Source: Piliocolobus tephrosceles (taxonomy: Eukaryota > Chordata > Mammalia > Primates > Cercopithecidae). From it: a stretch of 64,000 nt of DNA. The position numbers were made by a program, and so were the translations under genes. Location: contig NC_045449.1 of NCBI RefSeq assembly GCF_002776525.5, forward strand, positions 4,021,499 through 4,085,498, written 5' to 3'. Positions 11,666-23,966 of this stretch are shown here, in pieces (the first letter of the stretch is position 1; the number at the start of each line of letters is the position of its first letter). The notes beneath the pieces are model-generated. The model saw nothing but the letters and a program-made list of their open reading frames with translations, was not told where the DNA came from and did not search any database.

Positions 11666-12290
11666 CCCATGGATGTCATCGAAGGAACACAGTATGATTT
11701 AATACTGAAACTGAACAGCCTTGACCTAGTAGTTCACACAGTAGCCAACAGATGTTGAATACTGCTGTGCTGCTCCTAAAGATTTAAGTATCACACAGCT
11801 CTCCCTGAGGACATGGTTTGGGAAACTATGCCCTTTCCACTGCAGAGTGCAAGCTTTCCAGGTGGTGCATCAGGGGATAGCTTTCCCAACCAGAGTGAAA
11901 AGGAATACAGGAGGATGCTTTCTGCTGTTTGGAATGGCTTGACACTATCCAGGACACATTCCAGGAGAGCTGAATGACTCATACCCTGAGTTCTTATGCC
12001 AAGGAACTGTAAGACCTTTGCTTGAGAAAGCATGCAACAAACTCTAGCTTCCAAATAGCCATTCCAATCCACTGGAACCTCTCATCGTGTCAGCTGCTAT
12101 TGGTAAAGTGCTACAGAGAGGTCATAAACAGATCATTTTGCTAGAAGCAAATTGCTTTACTTCACCAAGAAGTAAATATAATACTGTCCTTGTGGACTCA
12201 GATTTGTTATGCTTTGTGGAGCTAACAGTCGTATTCTTTCTCTTCCCACTTGGTCAATCAGTATCTTTATAAACTTTTATCTTTTATGCT
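11666..12290. other. ANKFY1 intron 2 context lost; intron 3 stretch, unclassified
   Basis: About 600 bases in ANKFY1 intron 3 with balanced base composition and no recognisable repeat. A short open stretch (about 11,668-11,743, plus strand) would encode DVIEGTQYDLILKLNSLDL before a stop, but I do not recognise it as any protein. Confidence 0.4.
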
Positions 12291-12450
12291 TTTTTATTAG
12301 AGTATAATAGACAAAAATTATATAGAGTTAATGTATGACATGTTTTGATATATGTATACATTATGAAATGGTTATAAGCTAATTAACATCTATCACTTCA
12401 TATATTTAAAGATATCTTAATAATAAAAAAGCTAATTTCTACTTTGTTTA
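12291..12450. mobile_element. L1 3'-end fragment
   Basis: A short L1 3' end recognised by TGTTTTGATATATGTATACA followed by AAGCTAATTAACAT. Confidence 0.75.
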
Positions 12451-12599
12451 CATTTTCAGATACTTTCATACTTCGAGAAAAGCTGCAGAGCATCCCCTAT
12501 GCCCTTTACTCATCTTCCCCTATTATTAACACAGCTTATATAACCCCGGTACAACGATCAAAACTAGGTAACTCATACAATACCAATGCCATTCACTAA

Positions 12600-13290
12600 T
12601 TATAGGCCCCATTTTGCCAATTGTACCAGTAATACCCTTTCTGTGGCCAGAATCCAACTGAGGATTCTACACTGCATTCAGTGTCATTCTCACCCAATCT
12701 GTAATACTTCCTAAATCACTCTTGTTTTTCATAACCTTGACATGTTTGAGAAACACTCTCGCTGATTATTTTGAGAAATGTCCCTCAATTTGGGTCTGAT
12801 GTTTTCTCATGATTAGATTGAGGTTATGCATTAATGGCAAAAATCCTATAGAAGAGCCAGGCAGAGTGGCTCAGGCCTGAAATTCCAGCACTTTGGGTAG
12901 CCGAAGTAGGAGGATCGTTTGAGCCCAGGAGTTTGAGACCAGCCTTGGCAACATAGCAAGAGCCCATCTCTATTGAACAACTAGCCAGGGATGGTGGCGC
13001 ACACCTGTACTCCCAGCTACTTGAGAGCCTGAGGTGGGAGGATCTCTTGAGCCCAGGAGTTCGAGCTGCAGTGAGCCATGATAGCGTCACTGTGTTCCAG
13101 CCTGGGTGACAGAGTGAGACCCCATCTGAAAAACAGAAAAGAATCCTACAGCAGGGACTGTGCCTTCACCAGTGGACCACATCAGGTACAACCATTTCAC
13201 TTTTTTGAACAAGGTTTGATTCATATATCCAAATACTTTTAAAGTGTATATAATGCCTGTTGTATTTCATCAACATATGCTAAAATTCTC
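12600..13290. mobile_element. Old L1M 3'-UTR fragment, split by an AluJ
   Basis: TGATGTTTTCTCATGATTAG and GATTGAGGTTATGCATT mark an old L1M 3' UTR. It resumes after the Alu with CCTACAGCAGGGACTGTG. Confidence 0.65.
12855..13138 (+). mobile_element. AluJ-like element
   Basis: Diverged sense Alu, with a truncated middle A-rich region. Confidence 0.9.
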
Positions 13291-13298
13291 ATAATTAA

Positions 13299-13617
13299 GG
13301 CTGTGTGCAGTGGCTCACACCTGTAATCCCAACAGGCCTTGGGGAGACCAAGGCAGGAGGATTCCTTGCGTCCAGGAGTTCAAGACCAGCCTGGGCAACA
13401 CGGCAAAAGCCCACGTCTACAAAAAATGAGCCAGGTATGGTAGCACACACCTGTGGTCCCAGATCCTCGGGAGGCTGAGGTGGGAGGATCGCTTGAGGCC
13501 AGGAGGTCAAGGCTGCAGTGAGCTGTGATTGCACCATGGCACTCTAGCCTGGGTGACAGAGTGAAATCCTGTCTTAAAAAGAAGAAAGATAAGAAAAAGA
13601 AAAAGAAAAAGAAAGAA
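13299..13617 (+). mobile_element. AluJ-like element with GAAA-rich tail
   Basis: Sense Alu starting AAGGCTGTGTGCAGTGGC. Its tail has become a GAAAAA-rich simple repeat. Confidence 0.9.
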
Positions 13618-13746
13618 ATATCAATTAGACAAGAACTTCAAAAGAAAAATGTGGAGTTTTTCTTACATTCTAAGATGTAAGTTTCATGCAAGCAAGAATT
13701 TAATTTTGTACACTTTGTATCCCTAACACCTTGAAAAGTGCTTACT

Positions 13747-14065
13747 GGCCGGGCATGGTGGCTCAAACCTGTAATCCCAGCACTTTGGGAGGCCGAGACA
13801 GGCGGATCATGAGGTCAGGAGATCGAGACCATCCTGGCTAACACGGTGAAACCCCGTCTCTACTAAAAATACAAAAAAAAACTAGCCGGGCGAGGTGGCG
13901 GGCGCCTGTAGTCCCAGCTACTCCGGAGGCTGAGGCAGGAGAATGGCGGGAACCCGGGAGGCGGGGCTTGCAGTGAGCTGAGATCAGGCCACCGCACTCC
14001 AGCCCGGGCGACAGAGCAAGACTCCGTCTCCAAAAAAAAAAAAAAGAAAGAAAGAAAGAAAGAAA
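13747..14065 (+). mobile_element. AluY (Old World monkey type)
   Basis: Sense AluY with head GGCTCAAACCTG and a (GAAA)n tail. Target duplication GAAAAGTGCTTAC on both sides. Confidence 0.95.
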
Positions 14066-15560
14066 AGTGCTTACCACTCAATATTTTTGATATGAATGGA
14101 TTAATGTTGAAAAAAACAAAACAAAACACCAATAAATTCGTTAAATGATTTCATCAAGCCTGTTGGTGTGGAAAACATTTGGGCCTTTAAAATATAGCTT
14201 TTATGCTATTTATACACCTGTTTACAAGAACCTATTTCCAATCTTCCTCAAACTGCTGGCCAGCCACGAAGTGTTAGTGCTTCCAAGTATCACATAACAC
14301 ACAGGCTTCCCAGGCAGTCTCAGAAACTGCACCCCCAGGTTGAGGCAATGAGTGGGACTGCTGGACAAAGCACACAATTCAACAGGAACAGGTCCACACA
14401 TGCCACTACCACCTTGGACCTCTCCCCCATAACACATTTCAAAGATACATCTCATTCAAATGTCATAAAAAGTAAAAATGCCACACGTTCTCCTATCTGC
14501 TATCTTCACAGGTGCCTGATCTATGAAAGCCACAAACACCTTTCGCTTTGAAGTGGATCACTCCTGAGAGCAAACCTTATGGTAGAATCAAAACACACTT
14601 ATTATTTACAACTGGAGGAGAGTCTAGAGACAATTAGAGATATTAATATTCTATTTCCCTAAATTCGATAAAACTTCCTGACTCATAGTGATGAGATCTT
14701 GTGGCCAGACAGCACTGAATGAGAGCTCTACAAGTCTGGATGTACTAAAAAAAGTTCAGTGTAAAACAAATTTTTTAATTCAACATTGACACTGGCTTTT
14801 TTTGCCTTAATGGATTTTCTGTGTTGTGTAATTTTGTTTCAGAGAGCAGTGATGTTTTATTTTCCCACTCTCATTCATTTTGGTTGCAGTCACTATTTCA
14901 CAATTAAAGTAAAACTGAGGAACATTAACACTGTCTGAGTTACCTTACCTAGGACAGTATCCCAGAAGTCAGATAATGAAGAAAAGAAAAAGTAGGAATA
15001 TTTCACAGCTCGGCTGCCTAACTGCTTTCTAAAACGGTCATACCTATTTATAATGTCACTGGCAATGTACCAGAATACCAATTTCATGAGCCTCACAACT
15101 ACTGGGATCATCCGTTTCTGATTATACAGATATCAAAACATAGTAGCTTATTCTTAACTTTGTTCTAGCAAAGTCGAATATTTTCCATGTATTTATTATC
15201 TTCTAGTCTTCATAAACATTCTGTTCATATAATGAAGATCCTATCATACATTTTGTGAAGAATGCTACATGACCTTGTAAGGTCTTCATAATTCTGTTAT
15301 ATATGAGGTCAAAGATACATGGCTTCAAAACACTATACTTGAAAAAAAAAAAAAGGTATGCCTTGAGATTTCGATCACGTGGACTGGTGCCCTCCCAGTA
15401 AAAAACTATTTCCCAGGCAGATGTTTTTAGTTACTGGCATGCAGGCATCCGCACCTGTGTAGGTGTGTATGTGCATTTGTATCTACAACTTTTAGTTACG
15501 GACCTCAAGTTAAATCCTCAAAATTATCATAAAGAGAGAGTTGGCTCACAGCTGGGAAAC
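14066..15560. other. ANKFY1 intron 3, unique sequence
   Basis: About 1.5 kb with no Alu and no exon that I can recognise. This is the longest plain intron stretch in the left part of the window. Confidence 0.55.
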
Positions 15561-15589
15561 ACTGACATACGTTCCCCTTAATCCATGAG

Positions 15590-15900
15590 ATAAATGCCTA
15601 CTTAGCCTTTCAGGTATTAGCCACCTCTGAAACCTTCCTTTATCAGCCCAACTCAGTCTCTCCTCAACCTTACATAAAAGCTAACTACATTTCTGTATTT
15701 ATAGCCCTGGTCTGAAATGATCTGTGAATGGCCCGTTTCCTCCAGCAGAATAAGGGCTCCGTATGGCAGGGACTGTGTTACAATCATCTAGTGTTCCTGG
15801 CACTGCACATGGAAAACAGTACCTTCTCAACTGACAAACCTTGTGAACAAAGATATCATTCACACAGACAATCACTTTGGCAAGTACAGTCAGAAGCAGC
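15590..15900 (+). mobile_element. L2 3'-end fragment
   Basis: Order of motifs follows the L2 3' end: CCTTCCTTTATCAGCCC, then GGCAGGGACTGTGTTA, then TCTAGTGTTCCTGGCACTG. Confidence 0.65.
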
Positions 15901-15935
15901 ATAACTATGTTTGGTCAACAACAGACTGCAGATAC

Positions 15936-16215
15936 AATGGTGGTCCCATAAAATGATAATATTGTATATTTACTGACCTTTTCTATGTTTAGATACACAA
16001 ATACTTACCATTGTGTTACTGTTGCCTATGGCATTCCGCACAGTAACATGCTGTACAGGGTTGCAGCCTAGGAACAACACACTATACCATACAGCCTAGG
16101 TGGGTACTAGGCTATATACCATGTAGATTTGCGTCAATATACTCTATGATGTTCCCACAACAAAACCATGTAATGACACATTCTCAGAACACATCCCTGT
16201 CATTCTCCTCACCAT
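15936..16215. mobile_element. MER2/Tigger-type DNA transposon fragment
   Basis: Contains AAATACTTACCATTGTGTTA, AACATGCTGTACAGG and TCTATGATGTTC-type segments in the order known for Tigger/MER2 elements. No terminal repeat is intact. Confidence 0.75.
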
Positions 16216-16380
16216 ATAATTCTCACGAATATTAATAGTAGAATTAAATTAAAATTTTGCTCTTTGTCCCTCTTTTTCCAATAGCAGTCAGGCAAGTACT
16301 AAATGACAATGCAACCTTCAGGTCGACTTTTGAAAACGACTGTTTTAAAGTCCACTTGCCACCCTATTTGCTTCAATCCT

Positions 16381-16402
16381 ACACACACACACACACACAC
16401 AC
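16381..16402. repeat. (AC)n microsatellite
   Basis: Pure AC dinucleotide run. Confidence 0.95.
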
Positions 16403-16456
16403 AAACAAATGTGATATAAAACAAGTAACATTAAATAGGCCAAGGCAGCTATTAAC

Positions 16457-16758
16457 TTTTTCTTTTTTTTTGAGACAGGGTCTTGTTCTCTTGCCCAGGC
16501 TGGAATGCAGCGGTGACATCATAGCTCACTGTGGCCTCAAACTCTTGGTTCAAGAAATCCATCCCCCTCAGATTCCCAAGAAGCTGGGACTACAAGCACA
16601 TGCCATCATGTCTAGCTGTTTTTTTTTTTTTTAATTTGCTGTAGAGACAGGGTCTTGCTATATTGCCAGACTAGCCTTGAATTCCTAGGCTCAAGTGATC
16701 CTCCCACCTTGGCCTCTCAAAGTGCCAGGATTACTGGCATGAGCCACCACACCCAGCC
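16457..16758 (-). mobile_element. AluJ-like element
   Basis: Diverged antisense Alu, with a T-run in its middle (about 16,619-16,632). Confidence 0.9.
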
Positions 16759-16764
16759 TTAGAA

Positions 16765-16900
16765 TTAAAAATAAATAAATAAATTGTACTGTATATATTT
16801 AAGCTATGCGACACAATGCTGTGGGATACATATATAGTAAAATGGGCACTGTGGTGAAGCAAATTAACATATCCACCATCTCATGTAGTAACCCATACCT
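16765..16900. mobile_element. L1 3'-end fragment
   Basis: TAAATTGTACTGTATATATT followed by AAATTAACATATCCACCATC is typical of an L1 3' end. Confidence 0.7.
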
Positions 16901-17009
16901 ATTAGAATTCTGAAGGCTAATGGTCATCCTTTGATGTTAGGAAAGAATATTGTTGTTCTTCAGAGTAACTGTTCTGAGTTCAGTTCTGATAGACTAGAAA
17001 AAGTACTTT

Positions 17010-17309
17010 GGCCAGGCGTGGTGGCTCACACCTGTAATCCCAGCACTTTGGGAGGCTGAAGCAGGTGGATCACATGAGGTCAGGAGTTCAAGACCAGCCT
17101 GGTCAACATGGTGAAACCCTGTCTCTACCAAAAATACAAAAATTAGCTGGGTGTGGTGGCGGGTGCCTGTAATCCCAGCTACTCAGGAGGCTGAGGCAGG
17201 AAAATCACTTGAACCCAGGAGGCGGGAGATTGCGGTGAGCTGAGATTGCCGTCACACTCCAGCCTGGGTGACAGAGTGTGAGACTCTGTCTTAGGAAAAA
17301 AAAAAAAAA
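17010..17309 (+). mobile_element. AluS-like element
   Basis: Sense Alu with tail. It lies 410 bases downstream (in ANKFY1 sense) of exon 3. Confidence 0.94.
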
Positions 17310-17720
17310 GGTCCTTTGGCATCTACTATGAAGTTTTAAGCAATTTGACAGCAGGACTTTTTATTAGACTTGAGGGGAAAATATTTTCTGGACATGAATC
17401 CTTATTTACAGCATACTTTTTCATGAAATGAGTGTACAGAAAAATATTTACATTTTATAAATCATAAGGACATTGCAGATACTCAAATATTTATGATTTG
17501 TTAGCCAGGTATTACCTCCTAAATAGGTACATACACAAAGTACCTAAAAGTACAACCTACTGATTCATTAATTATTTAACTACTTTGTGGTCACCATCAA
17601 TTGCTAAGAAAATTATTTTACTTTCATTGAATCACAAATATTTCAAAATGAGACACCATAACCTCCTGCCAAGAGCCCTTCCACTAGCAGGTTTGTGTCC
17701 CTGATCACTCAAAGGCTCAC

Positions 17721-17839
17721 CTGACAGGTCCAACTCTTTAGTGGAAGACAAGTTAGCCAGGCTCCAGCTGTCACTGCGGGCTGCCAGGACAAACTTGTGA
17801 GCACTGATGTGCCTGTCCCCAACCTTTATCTTCAGGTCG
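17721..17839 (-). CDS. ANKFY1: ANKFY1 coding exon 3 (start of BTB domain)
   Basis: Encodes DLKIKVGDRHISAHKFVLAA and onward to KELDLS, roughly residues 69-107 of Rabankyrin-5. This is the first part of the BTB/POZ fold, which mediates protein-protein contact. The acceptor (polypyrimidine then CATCAG) ends at 17,840 and the donor reads TCAG|GTGAGC with G of GT at 17,720. The exon enters at phase 2: its first C completes the serine codon AG|C begun by exon 2. It leaves one base of the next codon (G), in keeping with the Asp that follows in the known protein. Its length of 119 bases keeps the frame open. Confidence 0.96.
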
Positions 17840-18740
17840 CTGATGAAGAAAAAGATCCACATATATTAGAAAAATGTCATTATACCTAGGTATAGCTAAG
17901 ATTCATAGCTGATAAACACATGAGTATTGATCAACATACTTCTGCAAAAGGAAAAATTACAGCAAAACATTGTTTCTGTATGCTGGCACTGAATTCTGAT
18001 GGGCCATCTTTATAATACGTTGCTAGAAATGTTTTCTATTTGTAAATTCTGGCTTTAATTCACATGGCATGCTTGGCTTTCAAATACATCTTCTAATGGG
18101 ATTCTTACAGTGGTGAACCTACAAGTTAAGGAGGAGGATTAATATTCACATAAAAAGTAGAGGATATTTTATATAGACTAAAACAAGCTAAACCATCAGG
18201 GAGAGAAAGACAGAAAGGTTAAAGCTGGTGATGACGGCTCTGAGACTACAGAGCTGCTATGCCCCACAGTAATGCTCAAGCAAGGTACAACAGAAAAAGC
18301 GTGAACAAACTGACGAGCAGTCATGAACATGGCACCCAGCATCGGGACTCCTGTTCTCACCAGAAACATTCGGACCTAATATTGACCATTTTTGACTCAA
18401 CTACTTATAAAAAAATGGGGTGAGGAAAAAGCTTTCTTTTCAAAACATGTTTCCATAATTATGACATGCCATTATATGAAACGATCTTCCTGAATAGATA
18501 TTTATGTGTAACTCCGAAATGTCAGATGCTACCGGAGGAGAGCATCTGGGCAGTGAACAAAAACGTCAAGATGACCCACTGGGCTGCCACGAGTACATGC
18601 CGTATGGCTATCCTGGCAGGAATCCAAAGTCACTGTCATCATCCTGCTGGCAGTTACATGTTTTATGTTCATATTCAACTTTAAAGGTATTTACTAGGTT
18701 GGAAAGTCTTCGGAAACTAACTACACAAAAACCACTACAT
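17840..18740. other. ANKFY1 intron 2, unique sequence
   Basis: About 900 bases between exon 3 and the next AluY with no recognisable feature. Confidence 0.55.
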
Positions 18741-19049
18741 GGGCCGGGCGCGGTGGCTCAAGCCTGTAATCCCAGCACTTTGGGAGGCCGAGACGGGCGG
18801 ATCACGAGGTCAGGAGATCGAGACCATCCTGGCTAACCCGGTGAAACCCCGTCTCTACTAAAAAATACAAAAAACTAGCCGGGCGTGGTGGCGGGCGCCT
18901 GTAGTCCCAGCTACTCAGGAGGCTGAGGCAGGAGAATGCTGTGAACCCGGGAGGCAGAGCTTGCAGTGAGCTGAGATCCGGCCACTGCACTCCAGTCTGG
19001 GCGACAGAGTGAGACTCCGTCTCAAAAAAAAAAAAAAAAAAAAAAAAAA
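18741..19049 (+). mobile_element. AluY (Old World monkey type)
   Basis: Near-consensus sense AluY with a 28-base poly-A tail. Target duplication AAAACCACTAYATGG on both sides. One of the youngest elements here. Confidence 0.96.
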
Positions 19050-19120
19050 CCACTATATGGACAAAAAGAAAAAGAAAAATACCATTACATGAATTAACCC
19101 ATCCACTTAAAAGGAAACCC

Positions 19121-19415
19121 AGGCCAGGAGTGGGGGCTCACGCCTGAAATCTCAGCACTTTGGGAGGCCGAGGTGGGCAGATCACGAGGTTAGGAGATCG
19201 AGACCATCCTGGCTAACATGGTGAAACCCCATTTCTACTAAAAATACAAAACTTAGCCAGGCATGGTGGCAGGTGCCTGTAATCCCAGCTGGTCAGGAGG
19301 CTGAGGCAGGAGAATCGCTTGAACCCAGGAGGCAGAGGTTGCAGTGAGCTGAGATCACGCCACTGTACTCCAGCCTGAGCGACAGAGCAAGACTCTGTCT
19401 CAAAAAAAAAAAAAG
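19121..19415 (+). mobile_element. AluS/Y-like element
   Basis: Sense Alu flanked by AGGAAACCCA. Confidence 0.94.
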
Positions 19416-19984
19416 GAGGAAACCCAAACAGAATATTGTTTGTATATAATGCTTGACAGAGACACATTCTACCCTACAAGAGTATTGTCTACAACACACT
19501 TAATCATCATTTGAAAGTATCAACAATTCCGGTTCTATCGAAGACCAAGCGGTAACTATTGATATTAGATCACAAGATTAAGAGAGTATTTATTATTTCA
19601 AATTACTACAAACTGCTGTTAACACAGTAGAACATTACTCATGGTCAAAGAAGAAATAGGATACTCTATGTAAAACAAAACATAAAACTGTATCAGCATA
19701 TCCTGTGACAAAGTGTAAAAAATTTAATGAAAACAAGAAGCTACCTACAAAGCACAAATAATTTTTAAAATCTGAATATATTTATAAAGTATTACATCCT
19801 AATAACTTAAATAGATTTTCAGTCTGTACTATTTCAACCACAAGTATAACTTGTAGCCACAAAATTATAAGAATGAATGTTTCTAGAAAATTTCTACCCC
19901 ATTCATGAGTGTCAGGTTAAAATTCTCTCTTTTATAATCTAACATACCAAAGGGAAATAAAGATAAGGATTTCATCAATAATTT
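19416..19984. other. ANKFY1 intron 2, unique sequence
   Basis: A/T-rich intron with nothing recognisable. Confidence 0.5.
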
Positions 19985-20281
19985 CTTTTTTTTTTTTTTG
20001 AGATGGAGTCTCACTCTGTAGCCCAGGCTGGAGTGCAGTGGCCGGATCTCAGCTCACTGCAAGCTCCGCCCCCCGGGTTTACGCCATTCTCCTGCCTCAG
20101 CCTCCCGAGTAGCTGGGACTACAGGTGCCCGCCACCTCACCCGGCTAGTTTTTTTGTATTTTTTAGTAGAGACAGGGTTTCACCGTGTTAGCCAGGATGG
20201 TCTCGATCTCCTGACCTCATGATCCGCCCGTCTCGGCCTCCCAAAGTGCTGGGATTACAGGCTTGAGCCACCGCGCCCGGC
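19985..20281 (-). mobile_element. AluY (Old World monkey type)
   Basis: Antisense AluY close to consensus, flanked by TCATCAATAATTTCT. Confidence 0.96.
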
Positions 20282-20623
20282 CTCATCAATAATTTCTAAT
20301 AATAATTTTTTAAAACACAAATGAAAACCAGAAAATCAGACAAGTCCAGTCCATGAAGATTCTATATTGAAACAATTAAGGACCCAGTAATTTTTTTAAA
20401 AAACTTGATTCCACTCAATTAAAGAGTATTTCCTTTTAAAACATGGAAACCAGAATGCTGTAACTGGAGAGGAGATGAACAGTTTCTTGCTAGTTTCTCA
20501 AACACTTGAATAGGAAAAACTATAGGTTTGTTTGGTAAAAGAATGAGTACAGTAAGTAACTACATATAGCCATCGGTTTTAACTACCTTATGGGACAAAA
20601 CTGTTCTCCTGAACTTGAAATGT

Positions 20624-20742
20624 AGGCCAGGCACAGTGGCACACACCTGGAATCCCAGCACTTTGGGAGGCCACAGCTAGGAGTTTGAGACCAGCCTGGG
20701 CAACATAGTGAGACTCTGTCTCTTATTTAAAAAAAAAAAAAA
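20624..20742 (+). mobile_element. Alu left-monomer fragment
   Basis: A single left arm with an internal deletion after GGGAGGCC and an A-rich tail. Confidence 0.85.
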
Positions 20743-20802
20743 AGAAAGGAAGGAAAGAAAGGCTACCGGTTTCTTCCACATTTCTCAACTTAAAAAATTT
20801 TA

Positions 20803-21106
20803 GGCTGGGCGCAGTGGCTCACGCCTGTAATCCCAGCACTTTGGGAGGCCGAGGCGGGCGGATCACAAGGTCAGGAGATCGAGACCATCCTGGCTAAGAC
20901 GGTGAAACCCCGTCTCTGCTAAAAATACAAAAAAAAAAAATTAGCCGGGCGCGTTGGCAGGCGCCTGTAGTCCCCGCTACTCGGGAGGCTGAGACAGGAG
21001 AATGGCGTGAACCCGGGAGGCGGAGCGTGCAGTAAGCCAAGATCGCGCCACTGCACTCCAGCCTGGGTGATGAGCAAGACTCCATCTCAAAAAAAAAAAA
21101 AAAAAA
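20803..21106 (+). mobile_element. AluY-like element
   Basis: Sense Alu from GGCTGGGCGCAGTGG with a poly-A tail. Confidence 0.94.
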
Positions 21107-21365
21107 ATTAAAACCTATTCATCAGTCATTCCAGCTACTAAGATGCACATAAAAATACTATTTAAATTTTTCAACAAAATGCATGTTATGGGATGAAGGT
21201 ATTTTTCCCCTACGTTGGTAAAAGACGTCTGCTTTAGAAATTGATTTCTCAATTTCAGTTACCACATCCCGACAGCTTAGTCCCCTAGGAAGACTCCGCT
21301 CCCTATCTGATATTCGACTATAGATAACATAGAGTTTCAATCTTCTTTGGATAAAGGGCAGGCTC

Positions 21366-21659
21366 TTTTTTTTTCGAGATGGCGTCTCACTCTGTTGCCC
21401 AGGCTGGAGTGCAGTGGCATGATCTCGGCTTACTGCTGCAACCTCTGCCTCCCGGGTTCAAGCGACTCTCCTGCCTCGGCCTCCTGAGTAGCTGGGATTA
21501 CGGGCGAGCGCCATCACGCTCTGCTGAATTTTTGTATTTTTAGTAGAGACAGGGTTTCACCATGTTGGTCAGACTGTTCTCAAACTCCTGACCTCGTGAT
21601 CCGCCCACCTCAGCCTCCCAAAGTGCTGGGATCACAGGTGTGAGCCACCGCACCCAGCC
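21366..21659 (-). mobile_element. AluS-like element (first of a tandem pair)
   Basis: Antisense Alu running directly into a second Alu. The outer sequences AGGGCAGGCT and AGGGCAGGTT flank the pair. Confidence 0.93.
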
Positions 21660-21958
21660 TTTTTTTTTTTATTTTAAATACAGGGTCTCACTCCGTCCTC
21701 CAGGCTGGAGTGCAGTGGTGCAATCTCAGCTCACTGCAACCTCCACCTCCCGGATTCAAGCAATTCTCCTGCCTCAACCTCCTGAGTAGCTGGGATTACA
21801 GGCACATGCCACTAAGCCCAGCTAATTTTTGTAATTTTAGTAGAGACAGGGTTTCGCCATTTGGCCAGGCTGGTCTCGAACTCATGGCCTCAAGCGATCC
21901 ACCTGCCTCAGCCTCCCAAAGTGCTGGGATTACAGGCGTGGGCCACCGCACCTGGCCT
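21660..21958 (-). mobile_element. AluS-like element (second of a tandem pair)
   Basis: Antisense Alu in the same orientation as its neighbour, with no spacer. Confidence 0.93.
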
Positions 21959-22446
21959 AGGGCAGGTTTTAGAAGCTGAAGGGAGACTTGCTGGAGTCAT
22001 AAGATCATACCATAACTAGCTAAAAAGTGACAGGAAGAAAACTGCCCAGTCTCATTCCCATTGTCTCCGAGAAGGACTTCAACACAATGAATGTGAAATA
22101 AAATTACTAATCAATTGATAAGTAATTGAAAAACTAAATGATGGGAGTTCTAATGGGAAACAGCCTCAAAGAGTAGGAGAGGTGTGTCTGTAACAGGAAA
22201 ACATTAGGCTGCCCTGGGCCAGTAATAAACAAAGTTTTCACTTGTTCATGGAAGAAGAGGAGAAATAAGACAATGGATTATATTTTACAAGAAACTGTAC
22301 CTATTCAATTTATGGAACTATCCTTTACTCAGAATATATACTTCCCTTTTTCTGTAATAGATTATTCTTTCATTTAGAAAGGACTAAGATAATAGTAATT
22401 TTGAATCCTGAGCTATTTTATTGTTATTTGCATCCTCTGAATTTTG
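21959..22446. other. ANKFY1 intron 2, unique sequence
   Basis: About 490 bases with no recognised feature. Confidence 0.5.
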
Positions 22447-22738
22447 ATTTTTTTTTTTTTTTTTTTTTTTTAAGACAGTCTCACTCAATCACCCAGGCTG
22501 GAGTGCAGTAGTACAATCTCGGCTCACTGCAACCTCCACCTCCCAGGTCCAAGCAATTCTTCTGCCTCAGCCTCCTAAGTAGCTGGGACTATAGGTGTGT
22601 GCCACCATATGTGGCTAATTTTTGTATTTTTAGTAGAGACGGGGTTTCGTCATGTTGGTCAGTCTGGTCTCAAACTCCTGACCTCAGGTGATCCACCTGC
22701 TTCGGCCTCCCAAAGTGCTGGGATAACGGGTGTGAGCG
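22447..22738 (-). mobile_element. AluS-like element, 5' end lost
   Basis: Antisense Alu with a long T-run. It stops at GGTGTGAGCGATC and lacks the last bases of its head. Confidence 0.92.
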
Positions 22739-22975
22739 ATCTATTTAAAATGTCGTAATTTATTTGAAAATTTACTAAGTCTTATGTAGACTGAGCTTCT
22801 ATCTCCCTAGCGGCTCAAGTCCTTTCTTCTTATGTCTATTCACATCTGTGTTTCTTTGCCATATCCAGCATCCCAATTCAGTCTTTCATCATTGCTGTTC
22901 TGGACTATACGCAACATCACAGGTGCTCACCCTGCTCTTTTCTCTCTATAATTTCACCCTCATGACATTAGCATG

Positions 22976-23273
22976 CCTTTTTTTTTTTTGAGACAGAGTC
23001 TCGCTCTGTTTCCCAGGCTGGGGTGCAGTAGCGCAATCTCAGCTCACTGCAAGCTCCGCCTCTCTGGTTCAAGTGATCCTCCTGCCTCAGCCTCCCGAGT
23101 AGCTGGGATGACAAGCGTCCGCCACCAGGCCTGGCTAATTTTTTGTATTTTTAGTAGAAACAGGGCTTTACCATGTTAGCCAGGCTGGTCTCAAACTCCT
23201 GACCTCAGGTAATCCACCCACCTCGGCCTCCCAAAGTGCTGGGGTTACAGGCGTGAGCCACCACATCCAACCC
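22976..23273 (-). mobile_element. AluS-like element
   Basis: Full-length antisense Alu ending GAGCCACCACATCCAACC. Confidence 0.93.
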
Positions 23274-23504
23274 TGAGCTTCTAACAGAAGGTGTATGGCT
23301 CCAGAGTTCAACCTCAACCATCGTGATGCACCCTCTAACTAGTTCCAAGACTGTTTTGCTTTGACCATCTCAAGAGAAACGGACATTTGCCCACTGAATT
23401 CCTAGACATGTAAGCCAATTCCTGCTTGATTAGCAATGCTATCACCATGACTCCTGCACTCTGCTGAAGATAAGCAGTAAACAAGAGATAAAAATCTTGC
23501 CTCA

Positions 23505-23806
23505 GGCCAGGCACGGTGGCTCACACCTGTAAGCCCAGCACTCTGGGAGGCCGAGGCAGGAGGACCTCAGGAGATCAAGACCAGCCTGGCCAACATGTTG
23601 AAACCCCGTCTCTACTAAAAATACAAAAAATTAGCCAGGCGCGGTGGTGTGTGCGCCTGTAGTCCCAGCTACTCAGGAGGCTGAGGCAGGAGAATTGCTT
23701 GAACCCAGGAAGCAGAGGCTACAGTGAGCCGAAATATCACCACAGCACTCCAGTCTGGGCAACAGAGAGAGACTTTGTCGTAAAATAAAATAAAATAAAA
23801 TAAAAA
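23505..23806 (+). mobile_element. AluS-like element with (AAAAT)n tail
   Basis: Sense Alu with a tail expanded to AAAAT units and the perfect duplication AAAAATCTTGCCTCA on both sides. It lies 160 bases downstream (in ANKFY1 sense) of exon 2. Confidence 0.95.
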
Positions 23807-23966
23807 AATAAAAATCTTGCCTCAAGGAGCTTCTATTCTAGGGAATAAAGATTTGCTAATATCCTCAATGGAGAGAAATACATTCTGGAAGAAAGTGAAT
23901 GAGAAAAGTTATAGTGTGGCCCAGGAATAAAGCCAAAGGCCTTCTGTGTCCAGGAGCCCTGCTCAC

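Noticed and set aside
17632..17720. Extension of the BTB frame beyond KELDLS
   Set aside because: This is read-through past the exon 3 donor (TCAG|GTGAGC) into intron.
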